NCBI GenBank assembly: GCA_012064385.1
Contig: QRDG01000532.1
Span: forward strand, 659,131 to 723,130
Length of the DNA: 64,000 nt
Origin: Puccinellia tenuiflora
Lineage: Eukaryota > Streptophyta > Magnoliopsida > Poales > Poaceae
Direction: 5' to 3'
Below the pieces are notes generated by a model. The model saw nothing but the letters and a program-made list of their open reading frames with translations. It was not told where the DNA came from and made no database searches. Position numbers and translations under genes: made by a program. Positions 33,148 through 45,400 of the stretch are shown here, in pieces; within the stretch, counting starts at the first letter, position 1; every line of letters begins with the position of its first letter.

Positions 33148-34242
33148 TCAGAGAAGCAATGGATCGGACAGGTAGCACGAGGAGGGGACGAGCCACGTCT
33201 TGACGACACGGTTCCTCGCGCCCTTGCCGAACTCCCACGCCGCGCCGGTGGCCTCCCGCTTGCTCAGGTCGTACTCGACCACCTTCCACGGCGACCACAA
33301 GTACACCACCGCCTCCTTCTCCGGGTGCATCGCAAGGAACCTGACCTCGCCGCCGTCCTCCTCCACGACTCTCACGGCGTGCTTCAGGCGCCATGCGGTT
33401 GGGGCGGGCGAGGACGGGTGGACGACGTCCTCGAGTGACCAGACCTTGAGGAGCCCGTCGTCGCTGCAGACGTAGTGCAGGCGGCCGCCAGAGTGCGCAA
33501 CGCGGCCTTCGCCGCCGTCCGCCGTCTCGGGCAGGGCGACGACGGTGCACGCGAGCCCAGCCCCGGCGGCGAGGTCCATGCGGACGACGCAGCCCGGGTC
33601 GGAGGCGAGGAAGTACACGGCGCCGTCGTGGCAGTGCATCGAGGCGCCGGAGAGGGAGCCCGCCGCGACGCCGCCGAACTCCACCTCGTGCGCCGTCCAC
33701 GCCCGCGTCGCCGACGAGAACACCTCCACCGCCGCGCCGTGCTCGCGCCACCCGGTGAAGTTGATCACGTGGTAGTGCTGCGGGGAGCTGCTGCCGAAGG
33801 GGTCGAAAGCCAGCAGGGACAGACGCGCCTCCCTGGCCGGCCGCGGGAGCGCCGCCCAGCGCCGCGTCACCGGGCTCACCACGTAGAAAACCGGCGTGCC
33901 GGGGTCGCGGCACAGGAGCAGGCCGTTGCAGCCGTCGCAGACGACCGCGCGGTCGTGCAGCGGGAAGAAGCCGAGGTCGCGGGCCACGAGCCGTCGGCCC
34001 TCGTCGGCGCAGGCGTACAGGGGCCTGCTGCTTCCGCCGAGGGGGTCGTCGTCGTCGTTGTCGGGGAAGCAGATCATGGACATGTGGAGTGGGAGCCGGC
34101 GGCGGAGGTAGTCGTCGGAGATGGCGGCGCACCAGTTCTTGGACACGACCCTGGAGCGCGCCACGGAGTCGAGGGGAAGCCTGAGGATGATCTCGGCCAG
34201 GACGTCGTCGCCCAGGTCGATCTCTTCCGGGAGGAATCTCAT
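33148..34242 (-). CDS. F-box protein, single exon
   Basis: The frame from ATG at 34242 to TGA at 33148 encodes 364 residues; an upstream extension of the frame is untranslated-like and crosses the TATA box. Residues about 8-50 form an F-box (LGDDVLAEIILRLPLDSVAR followed by VVSKNWCAAISDDYLRRRLP), which would bind SKP1 in an SCF ubiquitin ligase. The rest fits the F-box-associated beta-propeller-like region of grass F-box proteins (CNGLLLCRD, VVSPVTRRWAALP, LLAFDPFGSSSPQHYHVINF, EVFSSATRAWTAHEV, HCHDGAVYFLA, VRFLAMHPEKEAVVYLW). The substrate is unknown. No intron is needed and the frame is clean. GC is very high as in many monocot genes. It stands alone among transposons and could be one of the fast-evolving grass F-box genes. 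Confidence 0.85.
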   Translation of the reverse strand: MRFLPEEIDLGDDVLAEIILRLPLDSVARSRVVSKNWCAAISDDYLRRRLPLHMSMICFPDNDDDDPLGGSSRPLYACADEGRRLVARDLGFFPLHDRAVVCDGCNGLLLCRDPGTPVFYVVSPVTRRWAALPRPAREARLSLLAFDPFGSSSPQHYHVINFTGWREHGAAVEVFSSATRAWTAHEVEFGGVAAGSLSGASMHCHDGAVYFLASDPGCVVRMDLAAGAGLACTVVALPETADGGEGRVAHSGGRLHYVCSDDGLLKVWSLEDVVHPSSPAPTAWRLKHAVRVVEEDGGEVRFLAMHPEKEAVVYLWSPWKVVEYDLSKREATGAAWEFGKGARNRVVKTWLVPSSCYLSDPLLL

Positions 34243-34380
34243 GGTCGTGTCGCTGTTGACGGAAAGGGAATGTGTGGGGAGCAGAAGTTGAATGAAAATT
34301 TCAACAAGACGGCGATGCAGTGCAGTTGGAAAGGAATGCTCAGGTGACAGTATGCTGTATAGTACATGGGTGTGGGGTGG

Positions 34381-34390
34381 GATATAAATA
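34381..34390 (-). promoter_or_regulatory. TATA box of the F-box gene
   Basis: On the minus strand TCTATTTATATCCC lies about 140 bp upstream of the ATG at 34242. The intervening leader has no long competing frame. Confidence 0.5.
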
Positions 34391-34462
34391 GAAAACATCT
34401 CGTAGTAGTAGTTCATTACACGTATCATTCTGTTCCTACACATAACATACGGGATACACGCT

Positions 34463-35337
34463 TTGTTTCGGATTACTCAGCTGAGGTACCTGGTTAGCTG
34501 GCAAGATTCCACAGTGCGCTTAGAATTATTGAGCCGACGTGTATCCGGCGGCCCAAAGTCGGCACCAAAAAAGAAGTCGCCGGCGTGTGCTGATGACCTC
34601 GGAGTCCAGGATACCGTGACACGTACCGGTATGTATCGGACTGAACTCGGCGAAGTGATCCGTTCTGGTTTCTCTCGTCGACACGGGCGCCGAAGAGAAG
34701 AAGGTTCTGCCCGCAATCCGAGCAACGGTTTTTCGGGTGCGTGCGCGGCGGTGGCACCGCCGTCCCCGGCGCAGTTGCCAGCCGACGGTGGCCGGTGGAA
34801 AACTAATCGAGACACCACCGCGTCGTGCTGCACAGCGCATGGTAGTGCGCTGCACGGACTGGCGCGCACCTTGATCCGTTAATAATCGTGATGCGTCGAT
34901 TAAATGTCAACTGTCCAAAAAAAAAAATGAGAGAGAGAGAGAGAGTAGAAAAAGAGGAGCTCCGAGCAACCAAAATGGAGTTTCCCATTTCTTATTGTTT
35001 CATTCCTGTTTTGGTCGCCACAAAAAATATTCCTTCTAAAAACAGCTTGACGTCATATCGTATATGGTCTTGCTGGCCGGCGTGGCAATGATCATGGAGT
35101 TGGCGGTGGCGATGCGTGCACGTCAACCTAAAACAAACTGCTTGACGCATTAGCATACTACTACTCTATATGTGCTAATCAGCTAAGCGTAGTTGCGTAA
35201 ACGAGTCCCTGCACTACCTTAGCACCATGCTTACGCTAACATGATTACTGAATGGAAGCGGCAACAAGAAAGTTTCATGGAATCCAGGCTAAGGAAATGC
35301 AGCTGGACAATGGCGTGTTGCCGCGGACACGTAACGC
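34463..35337. other. No recognised gene; GA microsatellite at 34927-34945
   Basis: A short (GA)n tract follows an A-run near 34918-34926. Frames on both strands between 34463 and 34882 show no domain. The remainder is spacer. Confidence 0.35.
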
Positions 35338-35351
35338 GAATGCACTCGTCC

Positions 35352-36636
35352 TTTTTTTTTTTTTGAACTAGAAACCACTGTCATTAGATAGTATCGCAAG
35401 TTACATAGCGATGATTACAACTTTCATCCTGACAAACAAACTTGTCCAGCTGAACACATGTGAAAGGAACTACGGAAGAAACATGATGCTTATGCAGAAG
35501 AGCACAACCGAAGCCTGCCAGGGGTCCGGTGAGAAATCGGACGCAACAAACCTGTAGTCGTACTCCTCCGGGGCCTCTTTGAATCTTGTCAACCGTAGAG
35601 CCAGCGGTTCAACCGAAAATCGCGTTGACATATGGCTATGAGGTAGGAGATTGAGCTGTAGATCTAAAATGACCATCACCGAGCTCAAATCAGGAGGTTC
35701 TTTGCCGTTAAACTTGAGAAACCGCAGTAGAGATGCTCTCACCCGCCTCCGGCATGTTCGGAACAGCAAGAACGCATAATCAACATGCCCAATAGTTTGC
35801 ATTCGATGCAATGCATGACAACCAGACATGTAGCAAGAAAACTCATAGGATGAACTGGCACCAGCTAATCGAAAATCACAGCAGCACAAAGAAGCTGCCA
35901 TGTAGAGATTACCCTGTTGGTGCTTCCTCCAGGCTGAACCACCTCCAGCCTCCCAAATTGCAGCGTCGCCAATCCCGGTCTCCTCGCCACCTCGGCCGGC
36001 CAGAACGTGGATGGTCGTTGCCAATCTAGCAGGGAAGAGAAGATTCATGGTAGCATCAGAAATCGAGCGCGTCTGAGCAGATCCTCTCTAGCAGATTGCC
36101 CACCATGGACCCCTGCACAAACAGAGCCGGTCAACTCCGCGAGCCACTCTGCGACCGACGTGGAGCGACCTCAGATCCTGCATGCCTCCTCGCACCCCTC
36201 CAGATCCGTCCGTCACCCACCACCATTCGCCTCCATGGCGACCAGATCGAGTGGGACAAGGGCAGAACAGAGCGGCGCCTTTCTTCACATCACCGACGAG
36301 CTTATTTAGGGGGAGGGAAGGGGAAGCGGGTGTAGCGCTGCCGCCGGCCGCCTCCAACCTCTGGAGGACTGAGAGCAGCAGAACCACCACCACCCAGCGC
36401 CGGCCGGCGCTCGCAAGCCGCGGCGGTGGTCTTCCCATCGGCATCACGCCATACGCCATATAGGACAACACTAGAGCAACAGACTCAAAACTAAACCTAC
36501 TACTACTATGTACAGAGGGAGCACGACCACCTAAACCATCCTCACGCCGGCGAGCAAAGCTGTCGGAGCTACGGAAGGAGAGGGGCGGCAGCGGGGCGAA
36601 AAAAGCCACTCTCAAAGCGACGGTCCATCCGTCCAG
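35352..36636 (-). mobile_element. Poly-A retroposon or processed transcript copy, 1.28 kb
   Basis: The insert lies between GAATGCACTCGTCC (35338-35351) and GAACGCACTCGTCC (36637-36650), a 14-bp duplication with one CpG-type change. The left end is a T13 run (35352-35364), so the RNA copied was the minus strand. The 3' part looks like an mRNA 3' end and the 5' part is GC-rich. Two frames (36615-36088 and 36048-35470) have no domain I recognise and no reverse transcriptase. It is either a processed pseudogene of an unknown gene or a non-autonomous retroposon. Confidence 0.6.
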
Positions 36637-37071
36637 AACGCACTCGTCCTTAGAGCATGTTCATCGGCCTTCGAAAATATCCTCCAAAGTTTTGGGATGT
36701 CGGACACGTAAATCGGCCACAAAGACATCTAACAAAGCTACTGTCCGGCTACCATCCGAATTAAATTTTGTTCGGCAGAGCGGCCTCTGACTTTGGGGGC
36801 CTGTTCAGCGGTGTCGGCCAACGTCCGCTCAACGGCTCCGACAGCCGGGCCCGCCTACCATCCATACGAGCGATGCGATGCAGGCGGCCCAGCAATTCAG
36901 CGAGCCGCAGTGATCCGGTGAGTCGCGTCCATGCAGCCGGCGCAGCGATTCAGCGGCTAGTCAAAGCGGCGCGATGTTTTACGAGGTCGCCTTATCGCAA
37001 CGCCGCATAGCCCACGCGGCGGTCATGCATATTGTGGCGTTTAATTGTGCATCCACCTCCGCGCTTATGGG

Positions 37072-37082
37072 GGGATTTAAAA
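37072..37082 (+). promoter_or_regulatory. TATA-like box conserved in elements B and C
   Basis: GATTTAAAATGCCACCACC here and CTTTAAAAAGCCACCACC near 60879 both lie about 75-80 bp upstream of the ATG and are followed by CCCTCTCGTCTC in both. Conservation of the core promoter and leader argues that the genes are expressed from inside the elements. Confidence 0.45.
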
Positions 37083-37152
37083 TGCCACCACCAACCCTCT
37101 CGTCTCCTACATACTCCACCACCGTCCTCTCCCCTTCCACTCACATATATCC

Positions 37153-37721
37153 ATGTCTGCCCGCCGTGGTGTCGGTGTCAGGCCGATGAAGGAGGACTAC
37201 GAGCCACGCCGCCGCCTTGACGAGTTGTCCACGACCCGCTGCGAACTCCGCAACCAGGCACGACTCGTTCAGAGGCTCGAGCAGGATGCGACCCCTGCTA
37301 GAGCGCCTCCACCTCCACCGCCCCCGTTCGACGCGCATGACGGCCATCGTCAGATAACGGTCGAGGAATCGCAGCACCACCTGCGCAACAACCTCCCAGT
37401 GTCAGCAGACCGTTGTCGGCTGGCTGGGTGACCAACGTCGTCAACGTCCCGGTGGCACCGTCTCTCAACGGGCAGGCGCGGCTTGGCTACATCCAAACGG
37501 TGTGGCATGCCATGCCATGGGAGGAGTGGTGTCTGCCGCGATACCACCCATTCTCACCCTACGGGGATGCCGTGGTAGAGGCTGAGTACAACAGCCGCCT
37601 CCACAGCTTCTTCACCAGCGGCACCTACCCCGAGCCGCCTTACTGGTGGTTGGACGAATATGAGGTGTCCGAGGAGGAGCCACCTCTTTCGCCACGTCCT
37701 CCTACCTACGGTGGTCATTGA
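37153..37721 (+). pseudogene. Uncharacterised Trp/Pro-rich cargo protein of element B, frameshifted
   Basis: The ATG at 37153 lies about 75 bp after a TATA-like box. The first part is Arg-rich and probably coiled (EPRRRLDELSTTRCELRNQA), followed by a proline run. After a shift between about 37400 and 37430 the frame continues to a TGA at 37721. The C-terminal half (GWVTNVVNVPVAP, LNGQARLGYIQTVW, YNSRLHSFF, PEPPYWWLDEYE) matches the gene of element C: GW, then VPI-PPLTGQARLDYI, then CRLHSF. It aligns loosely with residues 40-120 of the gene at 18033. The intact protein would be about 190 residues with an acidic tail. The function is unknown; a role in helping the transposon, or simple hitch-hiking, are both possible. 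Confidence 0.55.
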
Positions 37722-38217
37722 TATTGATACCAGATAGAATGACGACATTCCAGACTCTGCTCGAGGAAAGCTTTCTTCGGGGTCTACGTCGATCATTAAT
37801 ATCGACGTTGCCCTAGTCGGGGGGGGGGGGGGCTGAGCTTGTGTTGTCATCTTTGACCATCGATATATTCGAAGTAGCTCGAGCAATGCATCGCTGAGTC
37901 GACTATTTCTAGTTGTACTATATTGATCGCCTTGCTCCAAGGCTAGATTGTTGGGATAGAATTAATAGGGTTGGGTTTAGTGTTTTGTTTCTGTTTGGTT
38001 TGATTAAGCTCTATCCAAATTTAGATTTTATTGAATGAATCAAGTGTATCCAAATATCAAAAAAAATATCTGGCCGGTCGTTTGGTGGGTGGGGGGGGCG
38101 TGTGCTGGTGTGGGAGGCACCCAGGATTGTGCCGGACACTGGTCCAACACCCCCAATGTGAACACAACTTGGGGTCTGTCAGGCACAAATTGGGCACCCT
38201 CGATGGAGATGCTCTTA

Positions 38218-38605
38218 GCTCCTCATCATTAGCTTGAGACCCCCCCCCCCCTGAGAAGTTGTCAAAGCCAATCATGGTGGAGCGAGAAGGGGAGAGGACG
38301 AGAAGGGGATTAAAGTGAACACGGAGCAGGTTTTAGAGTGGGATATGTGTGGGATAAAATTGGACCGTAATGTTTTGGATCCGACGTGACGGTTGTTTTC
38401 GGGCATGACTGCCCCACTTATTGCTTTGAACTAGGTTTGAGATCTAGTTGGGGTATCTTTTCTTACCAAAGGGGTGTACGGGCTTTCCACCCAACATATT
38501 TGATGTGGGTGGAGGTACTTCACTATGGGAAGCCATGTGCATAACAGATTTTTCATCCTTATATAACATATATTAAGTTTAGACTTACCAATAAAAAATT
38601 AAATT
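38218..38605. other. No recognised feature
   Basis: AT-rich spacer between element B and the LINE target site. It shows no frame and no repeat ends. Confidence 0.3.
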
Positions 38606-38624
38606 AAGTGAGTGTCTAGTTCTC

Positions 38625-41141
38625 TTTTTTTTTAACTAAAACACTTATATTAGGTCAGCAAGCCGCCTCATTAAAAACCTTCCAATCCCCTTAGGTACCC
38701 TGGTAAGGAAAGAGTGCATAAAAAACTTGCTGCCTCAATCAAATCAGGGATACATCATCAATTAACAAGGAAGCTAAGCAAGTTGGCGGATCATCTACCA
38801 CATATGTGGTAGAAAATCCGTCTCTCTCGACAAGTAATCTGCTACAACATTAGCCTCTCTATTACAAAAACTAAACTCACAAACGGAAAACGTCGAAGCT
38901 TGGACATAAATATCATCAAACCAAGCGGCAACTGCTGTTGAGGGGAAGATTCCGGACTAAAGAACTTCAATCACCTCCATACAATCAGACTGGACAATGA
39001 TTCTTGAGCAACCCACTTCATTAGCCAAAGCTAGCCCCCTGCTTATTGCTTTAGTTTCAAGCGTACTAGCATCAATTCCAAAATAAATAGACTCATTACA
39101 AGCGGCAATAAACCTGCCCGTATCATCGCGAATCACAGCACCAATGCCTCCTGATAAGTTATCATGGTTAAAGCTTGCATCCACATTTATCATCACAAAA
39201 CCCTCCTTAGGTTTAACCCACTTGCTCTTCCTGGTAGCGGAATTTTTCCTCAACGCTCTACAATTGTTTTCAATAATGATTCGAATAGACATAGCAACAA
39301 TAGCATTAGGAGGAACATTCTCACCATGCACGAATTGTCTCCTCATCCACCAGATATACCAAGCAGCAGTCAAGATCATCTCTTTTTTATCACCATCATT
39401 GTTCATACAGATCAACTCCTCCAAGATGGCACTCCCAGCTCGGTCAACATGTAATACCGCTTCAATTGTTGCACTAAGACCTAGTCTCCTCCATATCTCC
39501 TTTGCATGATCACATGTATATAGGACATGTTTTATATCTTCACAATGAACAGAGCACCGAGGGCATTGAGCAGATACCGGTATGTGTCTATTTGCAAGAA
39601 CCCCATAACAAGGAAGAATCCCGTGTAAAGATTTTCAGGCAAATATTTTCACTTTAGCCGAAACCGAGCTACTCCACAAAAAATTCCAGATTTTCTTTTG
39701 TGTTGAACCTCCCAGAGTAGATAAGATACTCTCCTTTGCTCTAAATTGATGTGTCCATTCCCCATGATATGCCGAGCTCACTGAAAACATAGAATTTTTT
39801 GTGTGTCTCCACGCAACGAAATCCTCCATGCCATGGGTATATAATGGTATAGAAAGGATTCTGTTTGCATCGATGTCAAAAAAATTATCACGAATTAACT
39901 ACTCATCCCATGTGCCTGTAACGGGAATAATCAGATCCTCCACCTTTGAAAGTAGAATGTTGTTCCTCGGGGTTATGATCCTAGCATCAGCACTATTCAG
40001 AATCCATGGATCAGTCCATATACCAATTTGGCTCCCATCACCAACACGCCAAATACAACCTCTATTAAAAGTCTGTATACCACCCAAGATACTTTGCCAA
40101 GTAAACGAATCTCCACTCTTCATCTTAGCTTCCAGCAATCTACCATCCGGGTAATATTTTGCTCGAAGAACTCTTGCACACAACGACTCCGGTCCACACA
40201 ACAATCGCCAAACTTTTTTTGCCAGCATTGCCAAATTAAAACAGTGAGGATCACGAAAGCTCAATCCTCCTCTCTGTTTTGGTATACATAATTTCCACCA
40301 GGCGAACCAATGCATCTTCTTGTCATTGACATCATCACCCCACCAAAATTGCGAGATCGCATCCGTTATTCCTTGACATATATTTTTCGCAATTTTGAAA
40401 GCCGACATACCATAAGTTGGTATTACTTGTGCCACTACCTTCAGAAGAACTTCTTTTCCTCCCATTGACTGAATCTTCTCCTTCCACCCATTTATTATTT
40501 TTTGAACTCTCTTCACCAAATATTTGAAACAATCACTCCTGTCAGCTCCAACAATAGACGACCAGCCCAAATAAGTATCCGAGATTGCTTCAGTCATCTA
40601 GAATTGTACACACTTCTGCTCTAACCTCCACCTGTGTATTTGGGCTAAAATAGACACTTGATTTACCAACACTTACAAGCTGCCCCAAAGAAGAACAATA
40701 GAGGCTCAAAAATGTTTTTTGGACAGTTGGCATTCTCTCCATCAGCTTTCATTAAAATCAGAGAATCATCAGCGAAAAGAAGGTGCGAAACTGAAGGTGC
40801 TTCTCGGCATACCTGGATACCCGATATTGCCCCCTCCTCCTCTGCATTAGAGAGCAAGCAAGATAAACCCTCCGAGCAGATCAAAAATAAATAAGGGGAG
40901 AGCGGATCCCCTTGTCGTAAACCCCTCGTAGGAGCAAATTGATCGGTCTCATAAGAATTAAACCGGACACGATATCTCACCGATGAGATACATTCCATCA
41001 TTAGATTTATCCACCTTGTATCAAAGCCAAGTCTCCTCATCATCTCTTTCAAAAATTTCCATTCAACCCTGTCATATGCTTTGTGCATGTCCAGTTTTAC
41101 TGCACAAAGTCCTTGCTTTCCTGTCTTCTTTTTTACTGCAC
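38625..41141 (-). mobile_element. 5'-truncated LINE with perfect 19-bp target duplication
   Basis: AAGTGAGTGTCTAGTTCTC occurs at 38606-38624 and 41142-41160. The tail is a T9 run at 38625. Reading inward on the minus strand: reverse transcriptase from within the palm (KAYDRVEWKFLKEMM, GLRQGDPLSPYLF, LLFADDSLIL), thumb and zinc-finger region (40597-39635), then RNase H (39424-38957: MINVDASFNHDNLSGG, LETKAISRGLALANEVG, VQSDCMEVIE), ending CNREANVVADYLSRE. The endonuclease and start of the reverse transcriptase are missing by 5' truncation. A few frameshifts are present. It is the same family as the tail at 2408-2637. Confidence 0.9.
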
Positions 41142-41160
41142 AAGTGAGTGTCTAGTTCTC

Positions 41161-41526
41161 AGTTGATTTATATCTAATTAAATCTCAAAAACCTGGTGTA
41201 AATTTTAGACTAGCACGACATGACACACATCTAAGATTATGATTACACACAGCTATAAACAATGTGCAACTCTTAAATAAGCATGAATGGCAACATTTAA
41301 TTCAACCGTTAAGGAGGTAACTGAGATTTAATTAATTGTCAGACGACTTAAACTTAGCAAATCCGTTAATTTAGTCTTAGATTCTAAGTTTCTTATAAGT
41401 TTTAGGACTTGATCTGAAGATAACGTTTTTGTTAACTTAATCACAAGATAACATTAGTTTGACACATCGGTACTACATATTTCAGACACTTGTCCGAATC
41501 ACGAAATCTGAAAACAGCCACGGTTA
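41161..41526. other. No recognised feature
   Basis: AT-rich spacer between the LINE and element C. The last three bases (41524-41526, TTA) are the expected target sequence of element C. Confidence 0.3.
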
Positions 41527-41878
41527 GAGCATTTCCACCGGGGGGCGCAATAGGGCCCCTAAAGCTCCATTAGGGCCCCGTATAGAAAAACAGGCCACAC
41601 CGGGGGGTCGCAAAGCCCTTGTCCAGCCCAAACCCTGTCCGGCACCGCCAACAGGGCCTACAAAGTTGGGGGCTGCCTTCGCGGTGCCGGACATTGTCCG
41701 GCCTGAGCCTCCGATAGATATGGCCCGCCCGTCAGCCACACGAAACGACGCGTCGACATATGACCGCATGCGGCAGCGATTCAGGCGCCTCATCATTTCA
41801 GTGCCAAGTCGTCGCATCGTTACACGGGCCGTTAGGCGGTGCATCATTTCAGTGGCTAGGTGGGCGGCACAGTGAAGC
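41527..41878 (+). mobile_element. PIF/Harbinger-like element C, left part
   Basis: It begins GAGCATTTCCACCGG after TTA and is interrupted at 41878 by the Gypsy element. The right part resumes at 60794 after one copy of the GAAGC duplication. Its terminus and gene resemble those of element B. Confidence 0.65.
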
Positions 41879-42387
41879 TGTTGTGGTTATGCCGAACAGG
41901 TGTACTCACTAAGAAGACTAAAAGCCATCGTGCTAGGGTGGCCCATAGTGGTGGTAAGCCGAATCCGGCTTAACCGGGCGGCCCAGTATGATGAAGCGCA
42001 GGAGGCCCATCCGGCTAAGGGAAGATTCCAGAAGCCGGCCTGTATTGCGGAAGACTTAGCCCACAAGGCAGGGCCCAAGCCGGATTGGAGTAGAACTCTG
42101 TACTTAGTCGGTTAGGTTTCCTCCTGTAAGCCCTAGGTCCGGACGCCTTTATAAGCCGACCTATGGGACGCCTTAGGGCACGCTCTCAATCCCAATCCAC
42201 TGTAACTCGACGATATTGCCTTATAGTGAATTATAGCAGCACGTAGGGTTTCGCCACTGTTGCGAGATCCGAAGCTGGGTAAACCCTTTGTCGCCCCATT
42301 GCCGGCACACCCCACGTCTCCAAAACCCCTCTCTCTACCTAGCTCGATGGCACCCCTGCCGCGGCTAGAATCGACAATACCACGACA
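41879..42387 (+). repeat. 5' LTR of the Gypsy element
   Basis: It begins TGTTGTGGTTATGCC and ends TACCACGACA. A TATA-like TTTATAAG at 42148-42155 is the likely promoter for the element's RNA. Its length equals that of the 3' LTR. Confidence 0.9.
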
Positions 42388-42389
42388 GT

Positions 42390-42407
42390 TGGCGTCCACC
42401 GTGGGGC
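42390..42407 (+). other. Primer-binding site of the Gypsy element
   Basis: TGGCGTCCACCGTGGGGC starts two bases after the 5' LTR, the position where a tRNA 3' end primes minus-strand DNA synthesis. The tRNA species is not decided here. Confidence 0.7.
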
Positions 42408-42412
42408 AAGAA

Positions 42413-45400
42413 ATGTCCGGGGTTTCGATCCGTCCAGGATCCGCAGGCGGAGTCGGCGACACCATCGCGGTCGGCATGGTGAGCTACTTCGACGAGACAG
42501 GAGCTGGCCACGTCTTCAATGACGGTTTCTGGACGCCGGCAAAGGAGGATCCGGCCGGCTGGTTCACGGTTTCCATCGGCGGTTTCGACATCTTAGTCGG
42601 CTTCACCGCTCAGGCCTTGGACGATCTCGGCTTCACCTCGAGCTTGCCCACCGCCCACCCAAGCAACCTCGACGAGGAGTCGGATCTGGACTCTGACGAG
42701 ATCGCCGATCTGGATCTGGCTTTCGACGCTGACGACGAAGACTCTGAAGATGACGCATGTTCCAACATGGCGGCGCCGGACTTCCACTTCGTCGGTGTCT
42801 TAGGAGAATCCGGCTCTCACGAGTCGATGACAGAGCCTGAGTCTATCCTCCCTGCTCTGTAGTCTGGGGTTGATTCAGAAGCCGGATCAGGGGACACCGC
42901 CCATATGGAGCAGGACCTCGAATCTGAAGGAGAATCCGACGATTTTAGTCGGAAAGTTGCATCCTGTTTAGGACGCCCTGCCGAGGTCTTGATGGGTAAC
43001 GTCTCTGATCCTAAAGACGACCCCAACACCTCGAAAACCGCCAATGGCGACCAAAAAACTCCACAAGCCGGAAATCTCAAGGTGGATTTCGTGCCGCCAC
43101 TGGCTCCATTAAAGGGGACGGATAGAGTGCCGGCTGAAGGAGACGACATTGACGTTACAACCGGCGAGGCAGCAGAGAAGGAGCACGATGAAAAGATGGC
43201 GAGGTACAAGCAGCTGTTAACGCCACTCCCTCCTAACGCATCGCTGGATGACATTGAGAAGCGTTGCGCTCTGCTTGAGGAGCAAGCAGCCCAGATAGTA
43301 GAGCGTGAGGTTGAGCTTACAAACAAGGAAATGGAGTTCATCCGAAAGCAGAGAGAAAAAGGGGCTGACGATGTCTTCCGTCCGGCTCGTGACAAAAATC
43401 TGCACAAGAGGTTGGATTTCCGCAGCAAGTGGGAAGCCGACCATGTTGATTCAGTCTGGAGGAAGTACCACCACCGACGTGACCCGGTGACAAACCTCTG
43501 TTACTTCAACACTCCAGCCAAAAACATGGAGGTTGCCCAGGAGGTCATGTTCGAAAAATCATTTTATCGTGACGCTCGGCTCAAGTATTCGGCTTATCTT
43601 CTGGAGGTCGCACAACAGCAGCAAAACGACTCGCAAGTCAAGACAGGACGGCTCGTCGACGATTCTCGTCTTTGCAAGTCGACTGCCAACAAGACAATGG
43701 CTGCGGCCCCAGCAGGCCTCGACGATGACCCGGCCGGCTCAAGTAGCCACAACAAGGGCGGCGACAAAGACCCAAAGGACAAGCACCCTAGAGGCGCGGA
43801 ATCCCGAACAGTCTCTTCACGCCACCGAGAGGCTGGCCGGGAAAGACATCGGAGCCGTGAGTGAAAGGAGGACCCTCGCAAGGAAAAGGCGGCGCCATCC
43901 CGTCAGGAGCGACGACGTGAAGGGGAAAATCAACCGAAGGGAGGATAACAGAGGTCATATGCCACCTCCACCACGCAAAGAGGGAGATAACCCTTCTAAG
44001 TACATACCCCCTCCAAGACGACAAAGGACTCCAAGCCCTCCGCATAACGCGAGTCGGGCGAGCCAAAGCCGTCACAGGGAAGAGCCAAGACAGGAAAAGT
44101 CGGTTGGAAAACCGCCATCAGCCAATGATGTTCGAAGCCTAATCGAGGAGAGGAAATCGGCAAGAGACGCCCAATACCTCGGCCCCAAGTGCTTTGGCAG
44201 AACAATCAGAGAGCAAATTGTACCTCCCACTTTGTCGAACGTAACAAAGATGGTTGAGAAGTATAGTGGTACGGCTAATCCTGAGACCGGGCTCTCAGAT
44301 TACGTCAGTGCCTGTGAGATATATCAAGGCAGCGCTGACTCCACGGTGCGATTTTTGCCCCTGATGTTAACCGGGACGGCACGCATGTGGATTGAAGGTT
44401 TGCCAGAAAGGACAGTTCATACCTGGAGTGACATGAAGCGTGTCTTTATTCAGCACTTCCAGGGCACATATAAGCGCCCAAAATCGATTTTCGACTTACA
44501 GCGGTGCGTGCAGCAAAAGAACGAGTCTAGCCGTGAGTTCGTCTCGCGATGGAGTGAAATCAAGAATGCTTGCGAAGGCGTCTCAGAAACTCAGGCGATC
44601 CATGCTTTCAAGCAATCTCTGAGGAAGGGGACGATGTTTCGCTTCATGATCTACAGTGACGAGTCGGAGACTTTGGGGGGCTTACTCGCTTGTGCAAATA
44701 AGTATGCCGCCGCTGACGATGACAATAGGGAGGATGCCGAAAACCGCCGACACGAGTCCGGGAAAAAGAAGATTGAAGACCAAGCCGGCCCTTATCACGA
44801 AGTCGCTGCCGCCTTTGGAAAGGGTGGCTCAAGCAATGGCAAGTGGCAGGGCAAGAAGCCGGCAACCAACCAATCGTCCCGATCGCCAGCGGTGAAATAT
44901 GACAACATCAAGCACAACCCCTGTGTCCATCATCTGAGGCCAGATGGAACAAGTTCCCACACGCTCCAGCAATGTCACATCAATCGGGACATCACCAAGG
45001 ACCCCAAATCCGACAAGTTAAGGAACAAGCGCAAGTCCAGGAAAGACGACAAAGAGAAGGAGGAAGCTGTTTCAGAGTCGGATGATGCAGCCTCCAAAGA
45101 AAAGGGCAGCAAATTTCCTAAGCATGCCGAAAGTCTCATCGTCAACCTGGCAACAGACTCCTCTCGTAAGGAAAAGGCGGCTTGGCGAGAACTCAATGCT
45201 ACGGTGCCCGCAGTTCCTCAATATCTGGACTGGTCTAACACACCCATCACATGGGATCGCAGCAATCATCCGGACAGGGTTCCTGCAAAGCGCACCTACG
45301 CTTTAGTCGTCAGCCCTATAGTCGACAAGTACAAGTTGACAAAGGTGCTCATGGATGGCGGCAGTAGTATCAACATACTTTATGCCACAACATTGAAGAG

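Larger units (their letters stand above)
36654..38214 (+). mobile_element. PIF/Harbinger-like element B with a cargo gene
   Basis: Left end GAGCATGTTCATCGGC, right end (minus strand) GAGCATCTCCATCGAGG, flanked by TTA (36651-36653 and 38215-38217). Its gene, leader and TATA-like block resemble those of element C (41527 onward). No transposase is present. A G-run near 37820 and a C-run near 38241 lie beside and beyond it. Confidence 0.75.

Noticed and set aside
33475..34347. 290-codon frame opposite to the F-box gene
   Set aside because: It is the GC-rich shadow of the F-box coding strand.
36088..36615. 175-codon frame in the poly-A retroposon
   Set aside because: No domain, no credible ATG at the start, and no second copy for comparison; kept only as part of the retroposon.
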